A stretch of DNA of 64,000 nt, from NCBI RefSeq assembly GCF_020080835.1, contig NC_058160.1:16975152-17039151 (forward strand), given 5' to 3'. Within the stretch, counting starts at the first letter, position 1, and every line of letters begins with the position of its first letter. Below are positions 12,110 to 24,339 of this stretch, piece by piece. The notes beneath the pieces were generated by a model, which saw nothing but the letters and a program-made list of their open reading frames with translations, had not been told where the DNA came from and made no database searches. The translations under genes and the position numbers were made by a program. The stretch comes from Cotesia glomerata. Its lineage: Eukaryota > Arthropoda > Insecta > Hymenoptera > Braconidae.

Positions 12110-12948
12110 TTTTACGTGAAAATATCGTTCACTGTTCCAAACGCGATAAAAGCCCCGAACTCAGACTTACAATTAGAAAAAGATCTTCTCGAACATCGAA
12201 AATTTCATCTGGGAATCGCTACTGCAGCACTTGGAAAATTATCTAAACATCTATGGTATTTGCATAAACAAATTGCTTGCGTGGCGCTCTTTGATAATAC
12301 GGTATTACCAGAAGAAAAATTGAAAATTGCGAAAAAAAATTAAAAATATTGTAGCTGTTAAGAAATCAAATGAACAATACTCAGTGCCTTACAAAACAAT
12401 TACTTCACTCAGTGAAAAGAACCTCAGCGATTTTGTGACTCCAAATTCAGTTTTCATCTTTAAACAGTTTAACCTTTCTTATGAATTTTTAAATTTTGAA
12501 TTATATAGGGTAGAAATACTGTTTGTGGCCAGTTTACCTTTTTTGACCACTTTATTTTCAAATTATTGTATAAATATTTCTATAAGAGCAAGACTTTATG
12601 AATTCGATTCGTATAAATGTACTAATTCATAAATTCTAATAAAAATTGTATTTGAATAGTTAAATTTTTTAGAAATTAACTAAAATATCAAGTAACTAAA
12701 AATGGGCCCTACAATTCTACCTTACATGGGAATCAAAATCTGAGTACCAAAAATGTTCTGAAACATTGAAAAAGTTGAAGGTTGTGAATGATACTGTTGA
12801 GCGAGGAGTAGCTCTGACTCGAAGATTCAATAAAACTTTCACCAGCAATGAAGATGAACGACAAAAAGTTTTTCAAACAGTACAGCATCACCGTTCGCAA
12901 CATAAACTATGTACCAAATCAGCTTACAGCGTAGATAAAATTTTCTAA
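12110..12948 (+). pseudogene. Relic of uncharacterised arthropod transposon protein
   Basis: Two stretches read as protein. One (about 12149-12500) includes GKLSKHLWYLHKQIACVALF and continues, after a frameshift near 12335, to FVTPNSVFIFKQFNLSYEFL. The other (12721-12948) includes LKVVNDTVERGVALTRRFNK and ends VDKIF before TAA. From memory, these words recur in uncharacterised arthropod proteins of a transposon family whose N-terminal part resembles the gene at 63113; that link is inference. Frames are broken and no catalytic motif was recognised. The stretch lies between the SINE and the right terminal inverted repeat of the element at 11402-13097. Confidence 0.5.
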
Positions 12949-13105
12949 AATATTTTATTTATGGTATTTAATCATACATGTAGTTTAGTTTAACGTTACA
13001 TAGACCTGATATCTTAGTAAATTATTTAAGAATAAAAAAACTTTAGAAAAATATAATTAAAAAAATTTTTTCGTTAAATTCGCAACTTGATCAATGAGTA
13101 ATTAC

Positions 13106-13432
13106 TAGGGTGCTTCATCGTTAGGCGATATTTTTTTTCTCTGTGCTACCTGAAAATCTGATACTTTATGAAAAATAAAAAATTATACCGCCGGGTAAAA
13201 GGCTTTAAGTGCAATAGCGGCTTAGCTCATTTAAAGATTCAATTTCCTATTTATAAACATAGAAAAAATTTTTTTTTCGATTTCAACTTGATTTTTCGAC
13301 GTAAAAAAAAATTTTTTGGAAAAAACGCGGCTATAGCTTTTTTAGAGCATAAAATTTGCTACAAAAAGTTCCTCTACGTAACCCCCCCCCCTCCCCCGAC
13401 CAACAGCTTCTGAGTTAAGCTTCGATATTTTT
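13106..13432 (+). repeat. Repeat D, second part
   Basis: It starts AGGGTGCTTCATCG and contains GGCGATATTTTTTTTCTCTG, CTACCTGAAAATCTGATACT and a C-run near 13381. It is the reverse complement of about 19290-19605. With 11005-11401 it forms one repeat split by the 11402-13097 insertion. Confidence 0.65.
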
Positions 13433-13797
13433 TCAAATTGTACAGATTCCAAATTCCCTCGAATTTTCTGTACCTTTTATCCATGTGGTTTTTCTAGCTA
13501 ATATTAATTGTAACTTTCAATGCGCAATCATTATAACATTTCCGTGGCTTTCTTAACAAAATGAATAATAAAATTGTCACGAATAAAAAAAATTTGAAAT
13601 AAGAATTGAGTTTCAATTGAAGTAATTGCAGGTCTCATAAGTGAAATTGAAATCTGCCTAGCTTAAAATGCGACGAATTTTCCGTTAACTAAAATTTTCT
13701 CCGTGGCGTTAATTTTTTATAGAAAATTAATGTACATGTTTTTTATGAATTCTATTGAAATAAGTAGCCAAATTTCTTTTCCATATCTCAAATGCTT

Positions 13798-14555
13798 CAC
13801 GGAAAAAAGTAAACTGTAATAAATAACAGTCGATTTACAATAAATAATGATCAACTGCTAAAAATTACCATTTCAAACAGTAAAATCGTGATTTTACTAT
13901 TCACTTTAAAATATTTACCATTTAAACGTTACAATTTACTCTTTACATGGAAGAAAATACTATTTCAAACAGTAATATTCGCTATGTAAATGTCTAAAAT
14001 GTTAAAGTACAATAATTAAGAATTCAGACTTTGATATTTATCATTTCGTACCTAAAAAATGATCTTATGATACGTAAAAAGTATAAAATAAAGTTAGTAA
14101 ATTTATAATACAAGCAACGTCAATATTTACAAAGTAAAATGGTAAATTTTGAACGCAACGCTGAAAATCAAACTGTAATTATTGACTCGCTTGAACTGGT
14201 AAAATGTATATTTTAAAAGTATAATTTTTACTGTTTCAAATGTTAAATTCTCCCAGAGTGAGACCCCCTTCTCTTTCATCTAAGTTCCCCTTCTCCTCAT
14301 AATATCGACTATATATTGAAATGGCAATTTTTACTGTTTGAAACTAATTTTTTAAGATAAAAGAGTCGTTATTTACTATAGTGACAGCTACTAATCACTC
14401 ATTTTGGATATTAAATTATAAATTGTGGCTTTTATACTTTTTACATTAAGTTCTGTAATATTTATATTTTTGCCACCCCGATGTCCGCTTTACTGTTTGA
14501 AACTATAAAAATTGATCGGAATCCGAGTAAATATTACAGTTTACTTTTTTCCGTG
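13798..14555. mobile_element. MITE with perfect terminal inverted repeats
   Basis: It begins CACGGAAAAAAGTAAACTGT and ends with the exact reverse complement (at least 24 matching bases). The 758-bp interior is AT-rich with repeated AAACAGTAAA and TTTACTGTTT words and no open frame. It sits inside repeat C at a point intact in the copy near 61046. Class unknown. Confidence 0.75.
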
Positions 14556-15877
14556 TTGGAAAATGCACTCATTTTGATCTGTTACATTCCCACGCATCCC
14601 CGCAATAAAAGAATTCATCGGTTATGTGATCTGCGACAGTAAAATAAATGTAAAATTCTTAGTCCGGTGACTGAATAACTACATGTAATGTTAAATTTTG
14701 AAAACATTACAATGACTTTTTCTCTGCCACTAAAGAGACGATTGTTGTAAAGAAATTTTTACTGAATTTATTGAAGTTTAATAGATATGTCCTAAGTTTC
14801 ATGTCTCAAGAAGTTCTAGTTTATACATGAAAACATTTTTTTACATTCTACTCACCATTCTGACATAACCTACATATGAAGTCAATTATCGCGAAATTCG
14901 TTTTTAGCTGATATCCAATTATTAAGAAAGAAGAATATTCAAAACCGTTGACCTTGGAGGCCATCTCTGTAATTTCCTGTTTCTCTTGAGATTCTTCTAA
15001 ATTTTATATCTGTAGAAATTGTATTTGAAGAATATGAATTTTTTGATAATTAACACCCCCGCACTACTATGTGAGGGAGGAATTTCGTAAGATCCTATTC
15101 GAGATGACTTCTACATTATAAATAAAAGATTCCTACCAAATTTCGAGTTTTAAAAACGGGAATTTTTTATTTTTAACGCCCCCGCAATACCCTTTGGGAG
15201 AAGAATTTTTTTAAATACGTTCTTAGCTTACCTCTACATAGCAAAAGTAATATTTCTACCAAGTTTCACGTTTCTAAGTTTTATGGTTCCCGAGATTTCA
15301 TGATGAGTGACTATATAGATGGGAATCCTTTGATGATCCTTCGCGTGGGTGAGTGGGAGTGAGCGTGTGGGTGCGTGAGAGTGTGTAAGTCGATTCTTAG
15401 CTGAATGTAAACGAACATAATCCGTCTAATATACCCCGTTGAAATCCATGAAAACAAAAGAATCAAGAGAAAATGCTTGTCTTTTGTTTTTATTAGCGGG
15501 ACAAATGTTCATAAAAGTAAAACAGCAATAAAAAAATGGAGGAACGTTGAAATTCGAAAAATTAATAGTCATAAACCATCAAAGAAAAATTTTGCATCGA
15601 ATAGTTGTAGTTTCCCGAGTCGAAATTTAGAGCCTATATAGAACCCTTTAGTCCGAAATAGATCCGACTGAGAGCCCTGTAGTCCCATAGCTCCGATTTT
15701 GAACCCACAGGTCCGAACATTCACCCAGAGGTCCGATTTTGAACCCTCAAGTCCGTTTTTTAAAAAATTAAAAATTAAAAATTAAAAATTAAAAGTAAAA
15801 AATTAAAAATAAAAAATAAAAAATTAAAAATCAAAAATTAAAAATAAAAAAGTAAAATAATATGAACTAACCCATGT

Positions 15878-16576
15878 ACACAGAAAGAAAAATTTCTCGA
15901 CTGGAGAATAAAATTCTTGGCTCAAGAAAATTTTCGGGTGTCTGAAGGAAGGCCGAAGTTGTGTTGGCCGAAGTAAAAATTTTTCTTGAAATTCTATTCT
16001 TGGTGGAAGTCATTTTTTCTTAATTCCAATTATCATAAATACTTGTTACAATAAATTTTTGTATTTGATCAAGATTTTTAGATACTTTAGGGAAGCAGCG
16101 CCACTTACTTAAGCTGAGAAAAAAATTTTCTCACCTTGAGAAAATTTTTCTCTTGAATATTTGAAACCCATTTTATATTATTTTAGCGTGCAATACATAT
16201 TGAATGAAAAAAAAAAAATTCAATATTATTTGATCTTCCCATTTGACATGTTAATCAATAAAAATGTTAATGAAAATTTACTTCTATCTTTATATTTAAT
16301 TTTTTGGAGCAAGAGAGAAATTTTCTCAAGACAAGAAAATTTACTTCTATCAAAAACTAAATTTTTTGGAGCAAGTGGCTGAATTTTCTTAAAACAAGAA
16401 GATTTTTTTGACTTAAATAAATTTTCTTGGATTAAGATACGTATTTCTTAAAGCAAGAGAATTAATTTTGTTGGAATAAGTGAAATTTCTTGTGTCAAAA
16501 AAAATTTTTTTTTCGCTCAAAAAAAAATTAGGAAGAAAAATATTTTCTTGACTCAAGTGAACCTTTTTTTCTGTGT
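15878..16576. mobile_element. Probable MITE with ACACAGAAA ends
   Basis: It opens ACACAGAAAGAAAAATTTCT and closes with the complementary AAAAAAGG..TTCTGTGTT. The interior repeats short CTTGAGAAAATTTT-like words. No credible protein is present. Similar ends (ACACAGAAAG at 30147, TTTTTCTGTG at about 39610) suggest relatives. Confidence 0.45.
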
Positions 16577-18018
16577 TGGAGTCCCCAGAGTTGAACGACG
16601 GGGCCAAGCTTGTGCCCAAACTAGACAACTCAGTCTCGGCCGTTCCTTTGGTGAACCAGACTTGAACCAAGACTGGCTCATCTAGCTCTGGCTATTTAAT
16701 GGTGTGCTAGGCTTGGGTCAAGAGTGGATAACTTAACCTTGGCCATTCAATAGAAAATCTAAAGTTAATTAATCATTAAGTAAGAGAAAAGGGGGGGGGG
16801 GGCAAAACGGACCTATTAAGACAAAAATGTTGAAATCCTTCATGTTTTTCTCTGGTTTTACGTTTTTTTTAGTCCTTTGCCAAGTATTTGACATTAATTT
16901 GTTCTGTTTATTGAAAATAAAAAATTTAAAATGTGGGGCAAAATGGGCCACCTTCAGAAAATGTTTATCATATGAGTTTTTCAACTTGTTTTACTTTTTT
17001 TGACCTTTTACTGAGTTTATGGTATTAATTTTTTTGTGTCTATCGAAATTAAAAAATTGAGAAAAGTGAGAAATCTTAAAAAAATTTTTCTCAAATGTGG
17101 TTCTTTCGGAATAACTTTTAAACGGATCTACCGATCGATTTTTAAAACTAATCAGCTCTTAACATCAAAAAACAACGTTGATCGCAGCCAGCCCGGTCAA
17201 AATCAGTTGATTTGTTAGTTAGTTATCGTTGTCGATAGAAAATCAAAAAAAGTATTTTTTCGGAATTACTTCGAAATTCCTAGTTCGATCAATTTAAACT
17301 GAAATATGCTTCTTGAGGCTTCAGAAACTGCGTCGAATTCCGCAAACCGTGTAGAAATCGGTTTATTCATTCAAAAGTTATTGCAGTTTGAAAATTCAAA
17401 AAATAATATTTTATTAAACTTCATCAGAGTTTTGAGCTCGGAGAACTCAAAATGACACGAAAATTATATTTATTAGAAATTGATTTTTCTATTAATTATT
17501 TAATTGAAATTTCCATCAATAATTAAAAATTAAATTTATTAACTAAAAAAATTTTTCTTCTTGATCTGAAAAGAAAAATTCTTAAACTAAGAAATTTATA
17601 TTGTTTTAAGTGAATTTTATTTGATTCAAGAATTTTTCACCTTGATTCAACAATTAATTTCTTTAAAATTATTGTAAAAATTTATTGTTTAACGAATATT
17701 TGTTAGCAAATGCCAAAATTGAAAATTTATTATTCAACCAAAACAATTACATATCGTCAAAATTGATATGGTCTTTAAAAAAATAAAAATTTAATAATTT
17801 ACAGTTAAATTTTTAATATTGATAATTTTATATATTAAAATTCATAATAAAATATTGAAAATCCACAGAGTGATGTACAAAGTCTAGAGTAATATAAGGA
17901 CTTGACTTTTCCTTATTTTTAATTAATAACCATGTGTAAAAAATAGTTAATTTTCATCAAAACACAATATTAAATAACATAAATTATATGAATATTAAAC
18001 CGTCACATTTCATCATTA
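16577..18018. other. Repeat-derived AT-rich sequence
   Basis: No gene is seen. 16577-16790 has a degenerate direct repeat around CAGTCTCGGCC and CTTGACC words. A G-run lies at about 16791-16802. 17090-17470 is a diverged repeat B copy. 17470-18018 is AT-rich sequence without features. Confidence 0.5.
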
Positions 18019-18020
18019 TA

Positions 18021-18468
18021 CAGGGTGTCCCAAAAGTCACGGACGCCATTGTAGCATCTGATGAAAAAAATAATTCTGAGACGAAAAGTCCTTAGCCATT
18101 TTTCAATTAACCGCATAGATAATTAATTATTAATTAAAAATAACGTCTATTTATTTGTTAGAGAGAGAGAGCGCCAGTGTCCAGTAAACTATGTGCCAAA
18201 CAAAGACACAACTAACTGTATGACTAACTAGTTTCTATAGCTAACGTAGTCACACATATTTACTTACACATTCACACGTGCAAGCGTCTTTGTTGGAACG
18301 CACTTGACTTGACACTAGTGCTCTCTCTCTAACGCATAGAAGGACGTTATTTTAATTAATAATTAATTATCTATGCGTCTGATTAAAAAATGGCTAAGGA
18401 CTTTTCGTCTCAGAATTATTTTGTTTATCAGATGCTACAATGGCGTCCGTTACTTCTGGGACACTCTG
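18021..18468. mobile_element. MITE with long inverted repeats and TA duplication
   Basis: The ends CAGGGTGTCCCAAAAGTCAC and CAGAGTGTCCCAGAAGTAAC (other strand) head arms of roughly 150 bases that pair almost throughout. TA flanks both sides (18019-18020, 18469-18470), as in Tc1/mariner-type insertions. The centre holds GAGAGAGAGA and TCTCTCTCT tracts. No protein. Confidence 0.75.
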
Positions 18469-18506
18469 TATAGATTTAGCTTATGAGAATGATGAGATGC
18501 ATGATA

Positions 18507-18694
18507 GCTCATCGGTCGCATAGTGTAGGGGTTAGGTATCGGTCTAGCAAGCGCGCGGCTCAGGTTCGAATCTCGGATAGGACGGATGCGATTTTCACTT
18601 TATTTCTATGATTAGCGAAAGTTAGGTTTAAATAAGAGTCAAACAGTCTGAATTTGCGTTAGCTCTACATATAAAATCAAATAAAAAAAAAAAA
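18507..18694 (+). mobile_element. tRNA-derived SINE
   Basis: A tRNA-like head has an A-box-like TAGTGTAGGGGTTAGG (18521-18536) and B box GGTTCGAATCTC (18563-18574). A short body ends in an A-run at 18683-18694. No clear target duplication was found. Confidence 0.65.
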
Positions 18695-19116
18695 TAACGC
18701 TTAAAAAATTAATTTTTTTATTATTTTTTATCAAATAGCATGAGGCAGACTTGAAAGTTGACTAGGGCATAGTCCTGGTAACCAGGCATGGGCCAGTCGT
18801 GGCAACTAAGGAAAATAAAAATTAATTAATAAAAAAATAACAATAAAAGAGGACTCAGGGGCTCAAAATCGAATCTAATTTTTATTTTCATCAGGTCCGA
18901 TTTTGAACCCTAAAGCGCTGAAAACGGAAATTTGTAGCGCTTGTGGGACCAAAACCGGACCTACTTGAACATGGAAACAGGCTCTAGTTTGAGCCTCTAA
19001 GTCCGAAATAGATCCGATTTTAGAAGGTTCTAAATGGGCTCTAAATTTCGACTCGGGTTCATATCGATACGATCAGTGTTTTAGGCGTGATTGAGTCTAA
19101 AACAAAGATCATTTTG

Positions 19117-19117
<1 letters not shown>

Positions 19118-19155
<38 letters not shown>

Positions 19156-19177
19156 TGCTGCTATATAGCTATATATG

Positions 19178-19212
<35 letters not shown>
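19118..19212. repeat. (TA)n microsatellite, interrupted
   Basis: Two TA tracts are separated by GCTGCTGCTATATAGC near 19155-19170. They lie at the right end of repeat C. Confidence 0.9.
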
Positions 19213-19214
<2 letters not shown>

Positions 19215-19261
19215 TTATTTGATGTAAAAATAATAAATCTTGATTTAGAAATAATTTAATG

Positions 19262-20405
19262 TGAAATATAATAAACATTCATCTGCGCAGCTGTATAACT
19301 CAAAAGCTGTTGGTCGGAGGGGATTTACGCAGAGGAACTTTTTGTAGCAAATTTTATGCTCTACAAAAGCTATACACGCGTTTTTCCCAAAAAAATTTTT
19401 TTCACGTCAAAAAATCAAGTTGAAACCGATAAAAAAATTTTTTCTGTGTTATTTAAATAGGAAATTGAATTTTTAAATGAGCTAAGCCGTTATTGCACTT
19501 GAAGCCATTTACCCGGTGGCATAATTTTTTATTTTTTATAAAGTATCTGATTTTCAGGTAGCTCAGAGAAAAAAAAATATCGCCTAAAAATGAATCACCC
19601 TAGTAATTACAAATTAAAATTATCATAAAAATAAAAAAATCAATATTTTCTAAGATTCGATTCGACATTTTATGGGAATCGAATGCTACGTAAACTTCAA
19701 TGACTAATATCTTAGAAAATATCTATCTTAGTGATTTGGTGCTGAGGACCTTTTTTTATAGAAAATTGAATTTCCTATAAAATTATCGTTCACATTTTTT
19801 CTTTAGGTCTTGTTGCTTATGAGATAATGAGAGAAAAACAAGAATCCTATGAAAAAATTCGGTTTAGCGGTCCGTACTACCCCAACAGTAGGCGTTACGA
19901 CTTCGCGACAATGGACACTTTTGCTCAGATATATAATGTCCGTGTCATTTTGAGCTCTCTGAGCTCAAAAGTCTGATAGAAGTTTAATAAAACACTATTT
20001 TTTGAATTTTCAAACCGCAATAACTTTTGAATAAATGAATCGATTTTCATGCGGTTGGCAGCATTTGACGTAGTTTTTTAGGCATCATTAAAAATTTTTC
20101 AGTTCAAATTAATCGAACGAGGAATTTCGAAGTAATTCTGAAAAAAACACTTTTTTCGGTTTTCTTTCGACAACGATAACTCACGAACGAATCAACCGAT
20201 TTTGACCGGGCTGGAATCGTTCAGTAGAGCTGTTTAAAAGTTATTTAAAAAAACACATTTCAAACAATTTTTTTTGTCGTTTTCGGGGAAGCTTCCTAAG
20301 ACCTCAAAACGTCAACATCTATTGGAAACTCGATTTTCGAAAAACGGGGTAAAACTAATAATTTCCCAACTTTTTAAAATTTTCAATTTTCTGAGCGGGA
20401 AGTTA
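19262..20405 (-). repeat. Repeats D, B and A, reversed cluster
   Basis: 19290-19970 is an uninterrupted copy of repeat D in reverse. It carries the empty site (GTAATTAC) for the 11402-13097 insertion. 19950-20280 is repeat B in reverse and 20276-20405 is a repeat A segment in forward orientation. No gene is seen. Confidence 0.65.
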
Positions 20406-22305
20406 AAATCACTTTTTTCGAAAATTGACCGATTTTGATCTGGTTTTCAGCAATCAAAGGCGTTTTTCGAATTTAGAAGCTGATTAAAGTTTGGAATTGA
20501 TCATTGTATTTGTGTAAAAGATATTCGAAAAATCAATTCTTGGAAAAGTTTAGTTTTTAAATTTTTTACTTTCTATCGGTCCGAAACCAATAATCACGAT
20601 TTTTTGAAAATCATAGATTTTCACAGCGTGGAGATAAAAGAAAGAAATTATTTCTTTAAAATTTATAATGTGAAATCAAATTTGTTAAAATGAAAAATGT
20701 TTTATCAAAAGTTGTTCACACGTTTTCTCTTCTAGGGGGGAAGGCTACTATTCTGGTAAGAAGAGTACAGTGAGAGGAATTCAACCCAAATTTTTCCTCA
20801 ACATATTAAAGTTTTTGAAAAAACAATTATCCATGCAAAAAAAAAAAACAATTTTTTCGAAATTTTTTGACAACGATACTTCTTGAACGAATAAACTGAT
20901 TCTTATGTGGTTTGCGGTAATTGATGTTGTTTTGTGAACAACAGAGCTGATTAGATTTTAGAATCGATCGATAAACTAGTTTAATAGTTGTTAATAAAAG
21001 TTTGAAAAATCTAAAAGTGCACGACTCATAATGCCTATTTAATTATAAAATATTTTTAAAACAAAGAATGTGAAAAAAAAAAAAATATATAAAACCGCTA
21101 AAAAAACAGCTGTACTAGGAAGGTAATGCACAGGCGCCCCTGGTGGAATAAATGTACATAATATCTATAGATATAGATATATCACCATCCATGTTAATAT
21201 TACATGGATATATATAGATATACAATCTTGTAGTTCTTGTTTTTTATTAATTATAATTGAACGACACTGAATTAATTAGCCATTCGCATTCGGTGACCTA
21301 CAATTGTCGATTAGAATTTAAAAAAAAAAATTAACTCAAATAATGGATTTTTTCACAAGTTACAGTGCTTCCGGAGTTTCATACATGACGGACAGGAAAA
21401 TTTTTTGACCTATTTTGATATTTTTTTCCGTTTCTATTGCACTAAATCTATTTTTAAAAAGTATGGAATTAATCTCCATTAAATTATCTCGATAATAGTA
21501 TGCAAAATATCTTGATTCCGTGAACTAACAAGGCTATAATAATAAAAATAGTTGCCAAAATGAAGCGAAAAAAATTTTTCGATCGTAAAGCACTCTCTGA
21601 TGCTTCGCATCATGAGTCGTGCAAAAAAGAATTTTTTTGATAAATTCCTTTCTAAGATTACTCAAAATCTATTGAGCCGAATTAATCCAGACTCACATAA
21701 AATCTGTTGGCAATAAAACCCATCAAATGACGCCATTCTCGTTCAAATCGCTAGAGCCGTTCAAAAGTTATGAGAGGTTTACATCCACTCACCGACCTAC
21801 CCCCCCCCCTCACACACACACACACTATCTAATGAAAACTTGATTTTTCAAAACTGAGGTAAGACCCAGAACTTCCTGATTTCTTGAAAACCGTTGATTT
21901 TCATAACGGGAAATAAAAAAAAAAGACTCCGATTAAAAAGCTAGATTGCTAAGTAGTGTATCGAATATGAGGATATCTTTTTTATCCTTTTAATTAATAA
22001 TGTAATAAATTAAATGGCAGTCTATAAGACCACTAGTTTGTTTGAATGGTCTTGACAGTATTTATTTCATGTTTGTATTTAACATAGAAAAAGTAACATT
22101 ACTACAAGACTATAGTTTCATCACGATTATATCAAGAATAACTACTCGCATTTATGACACGTCTTAATAACCTTATAAAAATAACTCAAATATCATCATC
22201 AAATCAAGTAAATCATCGTATTCTTGATTCTTTCAATTAAGTTACATAGACACTAAACTGTAAATAATTAAACACAAAATTTATAATTAACTTTGTTTTA
22301 CTAAC
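20406..22305. other. No gene seen; repeat fragments, possibly intron of the RBM26-like gene
   Basis: The stretch holds B-like words (ACCGATTTTGATCTGG near 20425), a TA-rich piece at 21160-21230, a C-run and CA tract at 21797-21820 followed by a degraded repeat A (21825-21925), and AT-rich DNA. The minus-strand gene at 22306-23411 has a splice donor at its low-coordinate end, so this is likely intron. No further exon was recognised. Confidence 0.45.
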
Positions 22306-23411
22306 CTCCTTTCATGACGTCTCACAGTAGATGGTGGTGATTTGTTTCTCCACAGTCGGCTTCTGTCACGTTCTCGATCTCTACGATGCTCTCGACTTCT
22401 TGATCTGCGTCGATCTTTTTCCCACGACCTTGATCGTGACTTCGATCGTGATCGAAAACGGCCTCTTCATTTAATTAAGAAACAAATACTTTTAACAATA
22501 CTACACAGTGATACACATCACTGTTAGGCAGCACTAAAGTGAAAAAAAAAAATAAACACAAAATTTGAATTAAAATCAATTACCGGCTTCTAGTTCGTTT
22601 ATCCTTATCCTCTTTTTCAGATTCAGATTTTCGAGATTCTCTTTTATTCAGTGTCGAAGTAGCTGTAGATCCATTAGTTTGTACTGAAAGTGCAGGATTT
22701 GTAATAGAACACAACTGGGTTACAGTTGGTTCTACTAATTGTTCAGAATTTACTGAATGTTCGAAAGGGTTGATTCGTGGAGATGATATTGGTTCAGTCA
22801 GATTTCCTTGAGGAGCTTGTAACAAGTAATCTTGAGTTTCTAATGTTTTGAACAACAAGTCTACAAACTTCTTAGTTTCTGAAACACGTATACATATTTA
22901 ATGTTGAATAACTAAGAGATACGAACTAAATGTTTTTATCAAAATAAATTATAAAATTGAATACCATGTTGCAAGAATACATCTAATTGTTCAACCATTC
23001 CTTCTTGTAACTCTTCTAAAGTCTTATCTTTTTTTACTAAAGCATAAACATATTTAGCCAACGCAGCTGGATCAGCATCACACCTATAATTATAATATTA
23101 AATTAATAACCATTATAAAACGATAATCTACAACTATTTCATTAAAGAAAATTAGCTATTCAAATGAATACATGGACAATAAATATGCCACGTTACAAAA
23201 AAATTAAAATTAATATTGAAAGTTAAGTCATTAATTGGAATAACATCTTAAAGTTAAATCAAATTAATACAGAAAAAAATGAACAAAAATTTATGTGAAA
23301 TATAAAGATTAATAAAATGAACGCAAACGTAAAGTAAAAAAGGCCTACTTACAATGGTTCTAAAACCGTGGTCAACCAATTTTTAAATTGTTCTGGATTT
23401 TCTATAATCAT
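22306..23411 (-). CDS. RBM26: RBM26/RBM27-like RNA-binding protein, first four coding exons
   Basis: Vertebrate RBM26/27 and fly swm act in nuclear RNA surveillance and export. The coding exons, read leftward, are 23411-23353, 23083-22965, 22878-22584 and 22464-22306. All junctions have GT/AG and keep frame (phases 2, 1, 2, 2). ATG is at 23411. The protein begins MIIENPEQFKNWL, then LEPLCDADPAALAKYVYALV, VKKDKTLEELQEGMVEQLDV and KFVDLLFKTLETQDYL, which is the N-terminal PWI-like fold of this family. A Ser/Pro-rich linker and an Arg/Ser-rich segment (FRSRSKSRSRSWEKDRRR) follow. A donor at 22305 shows the gene continues, but the CCCH zinc finger and RRM exons expected next were not found here. 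The exon 4 acceptor (GAAG before 22464) is weak. The family call rests on memory of its N-terminus. Confidence 0.8.
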
Positions 23412-24339
23412 TTTAAATTATATTTATATCAATAACACATAAATATTCTTAATTAATTTTTCAGAACACAAAATTCATAAGCGAAAATAATAAATGAATT
23501 CTATTCCAAGTACAGATAAACGCCATTATATGAAATTGCAATTATATATGTGTAATGTGTATATGCTCACGTGTGAAGAGTGTGCGATTCGGGAGTATGT
23601 ATGTATGCGTGTTCGTATATCTATGTGGGAGGTGAGTTAGTTGTGTTATTTGGTATATTTACGTCGTAAAAAGTATATATACCGAGAAAGATAATTGTGG
23701 TGCTACCTGCTGAGCATCACTTCAAGCATTGTGATTGTGATGCCAGTCACACATATATGTAACATTATGTCGCCTTTCGTCCTATCGATGCATCCCTACG
23801 GAAGCCCGGTGTGATGCACCTAGTGCATCCAACAGGTGACGCTACCTGTTATTAGAGCGCTATCTATTATGAGAGCGTGAATTCAAACGAAATATTCAAA
23901 TTAGTAAATATTAAATGATTAAAATCAGTTAAATTTTATGTTCGAAGTAAATATTCAAATCATTTATGTCATGCTTTTACTCTTACCAGTTTTAATAAAC
24001 ATCTTTTGGTTAACTCTGTTTTATTTACAAAAGAAAATAAAATAAAATAAGGGAAAAACATATTTCGGTACAAAAGGACATTGTAACCGAATTTTCAGAA
24101 CCCATAAAAGGTACTTGAGTAATTCAATGACTATTTCTCGCCACATGGAATTTAAAACCCTATGAGGAAAAGTCGTAAAAGACACGTGTGAAACTCAATA
24201 AACCCTTGTTCTAAAAGTAACAAAGAATAATAAAAAACCATATGTAACTAAACAAAAATAATATTGTTAAATAACACTTACTGTTAAAATCTAACTTTAT
24301 ATAATATTGTAGTCAAACAAAATTAAGTTAAAATAGTTA
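23412..24339. other. Region upstream of the RBM26-like gene
   Basis: It should contain the 5' UTR and promoter of the minus-strand gene. 23550-23700 has TGTG/TATG-rich sequence. 23700-23890 is less AT-rich with repeated GATGCA/TGCATC words (GTGATGCACCTAGTGCATCC). No TATA box or start site can be assigned. Confidence 0.4.

Larger units (their letters stand above)
11402..13097 (+). mobile_element. TIR transposon with 8-bp target duplication
   Basis: The ends are inverted repeats of about 60 bases starting TCATTGATCAAGTTG. Flanks are GTCATTAC (11394-11401) and GTAATTAC (13098-13105), a near-perfect 8-bp duplication. The uninterrupted site exists at about 19605-19615 (GTAATTAC on the other strand), which proves the insertion. 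Inside are a SINE (11572-12029) and coding relics. An 8-bp duplication is typical of hAT and P-like elements, but no diagnostic transposase motif was recognised. Confidence 0.75.
15614..19057. mobile_element. TIR element CCCGAGTCG, filled with later insertions
   Basis: The ends are CCCGAGTCGAAATTTAGAGC and its reverse complement, followed inward by AGTCCGAAATAGATCCGA words on both sides. Removing it rejoins repeat C, leaving at most a TT duplication. Inside are a MITE (15878-16576), repeat B-like sequence (17090-17470), an inverted-repeat element (18021-18468) and a SINE (18507-18694). No transposase was recognised. Confidence 0.65.
13440..19117 (+). repeat. Repeat C copy 1, split by two insertions
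   Basis: The three pieces 13440-13797, 14556-15613 and 19058-19117 line up in order with the uninterrupted copy at about 60830-62080. Shared words include AGTCTCATAAGT, GTAAAATTCT and CGTGATTGA near the end. No protein is encoded. The class is unknown: it lacks visible inverted ends and both copies end beside TATA-rich sequence. Confidence 0.65.

Noticed and set aside
12327..12632. 101-residue frame as an independent small gene
   Set aside because: Its first half continues the relic at 12110 after a frameshift; the second half is AT-rich non-coding sequence.
16413..17218. Several 60-85 residue frames
   Set aside because: Translations of MITE and repeat B-like sequence with no domain or splice support.
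18507..18580. Functional tRNA gene
   Set aside because: The head has box A and B but no full cloverleaf was built and a SINE body with A-tail follows.
19081..19278. 65-residue minus-strand frame rich in Ile/Tyr
   Set aside because: It is a translation of the (TA)n microsatellite.
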